Assembly (NCBI GenBank): GCA_031276985.1
Contig: JAISMA010000159.1
Span: forward strand, 1 to 6,239
Reading direction: 5' to 3'
DNA from: Helicobacteraceae bacterium
GTDB lineage: Bacteria; Campylobacterota; Campylobacteria; Campylobacterales; SZUA-545
DNA: 6,239 bases
The notes under the pieces are model-generated. The model saw only the letters and a program-made list of their open reading frames with translations. It was not told where the DNA came from and made no database searches. Positions 5,037 through 6,239 of this stretch are shown in pieces. The stretch's first letter is position 1. The number at the start of each line of letters is the position of its first letter. Both the position numbers and the translations under genes were made by a program.

Positions 5037-6239
5037 ATGAGAAAAACGTTTATAACGCTTATATTGGCGGCGTTTGCATTCGCGATCTCCGCGTTTGGCG
5101 CGGCGGTTGAAATCAACGCCACAAGCGTTAAAGGAGAGAAGGTTTACGAGGCAAAGCCGCTTAGCGATATGTTTTTGGGGCTAATCGACAGCACGGGCGT
5201 TAAAGCGCTTATGACTCCGCAGGAGAACGTGAAAAACGAGTTCGGCAAAGACGTAAGCCCGTTTGCTCAAACGTGGGGACGGCTTGTGATGTTTGCGATC
5301 TGCTTTGCGTTGATCTATCTTGGAATCGCAAAGCAGTATGAACCGCTTTTGCTGCTTCCGATCGCCTTTGGCGGACTGCTGGCAAACATTCCGATCGCCG
5401 ACATAGCGGGACCAAACGGACTTCTTGGCGTTTTGTACAACATGGGCATCGCAAGCGGGCTGTTTCCGCTACTGATCTTTATGGGCGTGGGCGCGATGAC
5501 CGATTTCGGACCATTGCTCGCCAATCCGAAAACCTCGTTGCTTGGCGGCGCGGCGCAGTTTGGCATTTTCGGCACGCTTGTGTTAGCCGTCGCGGTGGGG
5601 CAATACACCGATCTTTTCACCTTCGATCTGAAACAGGCGGCGGCGATTAGCATTATCGGCGGCGCGGACGGTCCGACTTCGATTTTCGTCGCCTCGCGCC
5701 TTTCGCCCGATCTGCTAGGCGCGATAGCGGTGGCGGCGTATTCGTATATGGCGCTGGTGCCGCTAATCCAACCGCCGATTATGCGCGCTTTGACGACCAA
5801 AAAAGAGCGGGCGATCAAGATGACGCAACTGCGCGAGGTAAGCAAGCTGGAGAAAATTCTGTTTCCTCTCTCGCTGGTCGTTTTATGTACGCTGTTTTTG
5901 CCCGACGCCGCGCCTTTGCTGGGCGCGCTCTGCTTTGGCAATTTGGCGCGGGAATGCGGCGTGATTGAGCGCATAAACGACACGTTGCAAAATTCGCTAA
6001 TCAACATCGTTACGATCTTTTTGGGGCTTTCGGTGGGTTCTAAACTTGCGGCGGATAAGTTTTTGATTCCCGAAACGCTCGCGATTGTGATTTTGGGCTT
6101 GCTCGCGTTTTCGTTTGGCACCGCCGCGGGCGTGGTTATGGCGAAAATTATGAACAAGTTAAGCAAAGACCCTATCAATCCGCTAATCGGCAGCGCGGGC
6201 GTTTCAGCCGTGCCAATGGCGGCGAGAGTTTCGCAAAAA
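5037..6239 (+). CDS. oadB: Oxaloacetate decarboxylase beta subunit, sodium pump (3' end cut by window)
   Basis: OadB is the integral membrane subunit that decarboxylates carboxybiotin on OadA and couples this to Na+ export. The reading frame stays open for 401 codons to the window edge; about 40 residues are missing. Family motifs are unmistakable: EPLLLLPIAFGGLLANIP (102-119), IFMGVGAMTDFGPLLANP (147-164), GGADGPTS (208-215), AYSYMALVPLIQPPIM (234-249), GNLARECGVIER and NPLIGSAGVSAVPMAAR (381-397). Asp211, Tyr237, Asn381, Gly385, Ser390 and Arg397 line up with Asp203, Tyr229, Asn373, Gly377, Ser382 and Arg389 of Klebsiella OadB, residues implicated in Na+ or proton movement. The N-terminus is extended: a signal-like hydrophobic stretch (1-22), then a hydrophilic segment to about 79, absent from the Klebsiella protein. 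The large loop that the Klebsiella protein has after NIP is absent here. ATG is preceded by AAGGA (5026-5030), 6 bases upstream, overlapping the oadA stop. Confidence 0.97.
   Translation, partial: MRKTFITLILAAFAFAISAFGAAVEINATSVKGEKVYEAKPLSDMFLGLIDSTGVKALMTPQENVKNEFGKDVSPFAQTWGRLVMFAICFALIYLGIAKQYEPLLLLPIAFGGLLANIPIADIAGPNGLLGVLYNMGIASGLFPLLIFMGVGAMTDFGPLLANPKTSLLGGAAQFGIFGTLVLAVAVGQYTDLFTFDLKQAAAISIIGGADGPTSIFVASRLSPDLLGAIAVAAYSYMALVPLIQPPIMRALTTKKERAIKMTQLREVSKLEKILFPLSLVVLCTLFLPDAAPLLGALCFGNLARECGVIERINDTLQNSLINIVTIFLGLSVGSKLAADKFLIPETLAIVILGLLAFSFGTAAGVVMAKIMNKLSKDPINPLIGSAGVSAVPMAARVSQK

Noticed and set aside
5315..6178. Long open frame on the minus strand (287 codons) opposite oadB
   Set aside because: It lies entirely antisense to a gene with clear family motifs, has no recognisable domain or ribosome binding site, and is explained by the codon bias of oadB.
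1..6239. CRISPR array, tRNA, rRNA or insertion sequence
   Set aside because: No regularly spaced repeats, no tRNA-like cloverleaf, no transposase frame and no terminal inverted repeats were seen.

Overview
The window looks like a chromosomal segment of a member of the Campylobacterota (formerly Epsilonproteobacteria), of unusually balanced base composition for that group. An Rrf2-family regulator directly upstream of flhA is an arrangement I know from Campylobacter. The OadA-type protein also resembles the PycB/OadA form of this phylum more than the enterobacterial one. The exact genus cannot be told from the window; an uncultured lineage is possible.

Layout: all five intact or partial genes are on the + strand. 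Positions 1-43 hold no recognisable feature. Positions 44-454 encode a 136-residue Rrf2/IscR-type repressor with five cysteines, some placed where an Fe-S cluster would be expected. It overlaps by one base (TAATG) the start of flhA (454-2685), the large membrane protein of the flagellar type III export gate. A 284-base gap follows (2686-2969). It contains a plausible sigma-70-type -10 box, a perfect AAGGAGG Shine-Dalgarno sequence with no usable start codon, two competing hairpins, and what I read as a decayed extra copy of oadG. Next come oadG (2970-3206, GTG start), oadA (3216-5027) and oadB (5037 to the window end, last ~40 residues missing), packed with 9-base gaps and good ribosome binding sites.

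How the genes work together: OadG, OadA and OadB form a sodium-pumping oxaloacetate decarboxylase. OadA moves the carboxyl group of oxaloacetate onto biotin carried on Lys568. OadB, in the membrane, decarboxylates carboxybiotin and exports Na+. OadG anchors and stabilises the complex. The regulator-flhA pair is a separate unit with no evident functional link to the pump.

The system is not new as a class. The most notable item is the duplicated and decayed oadG in front of the working one, together with the promoter, orphan ribosome binding site and hairpins in the same gap. These may now serve as the leader of the oadGAB operon.
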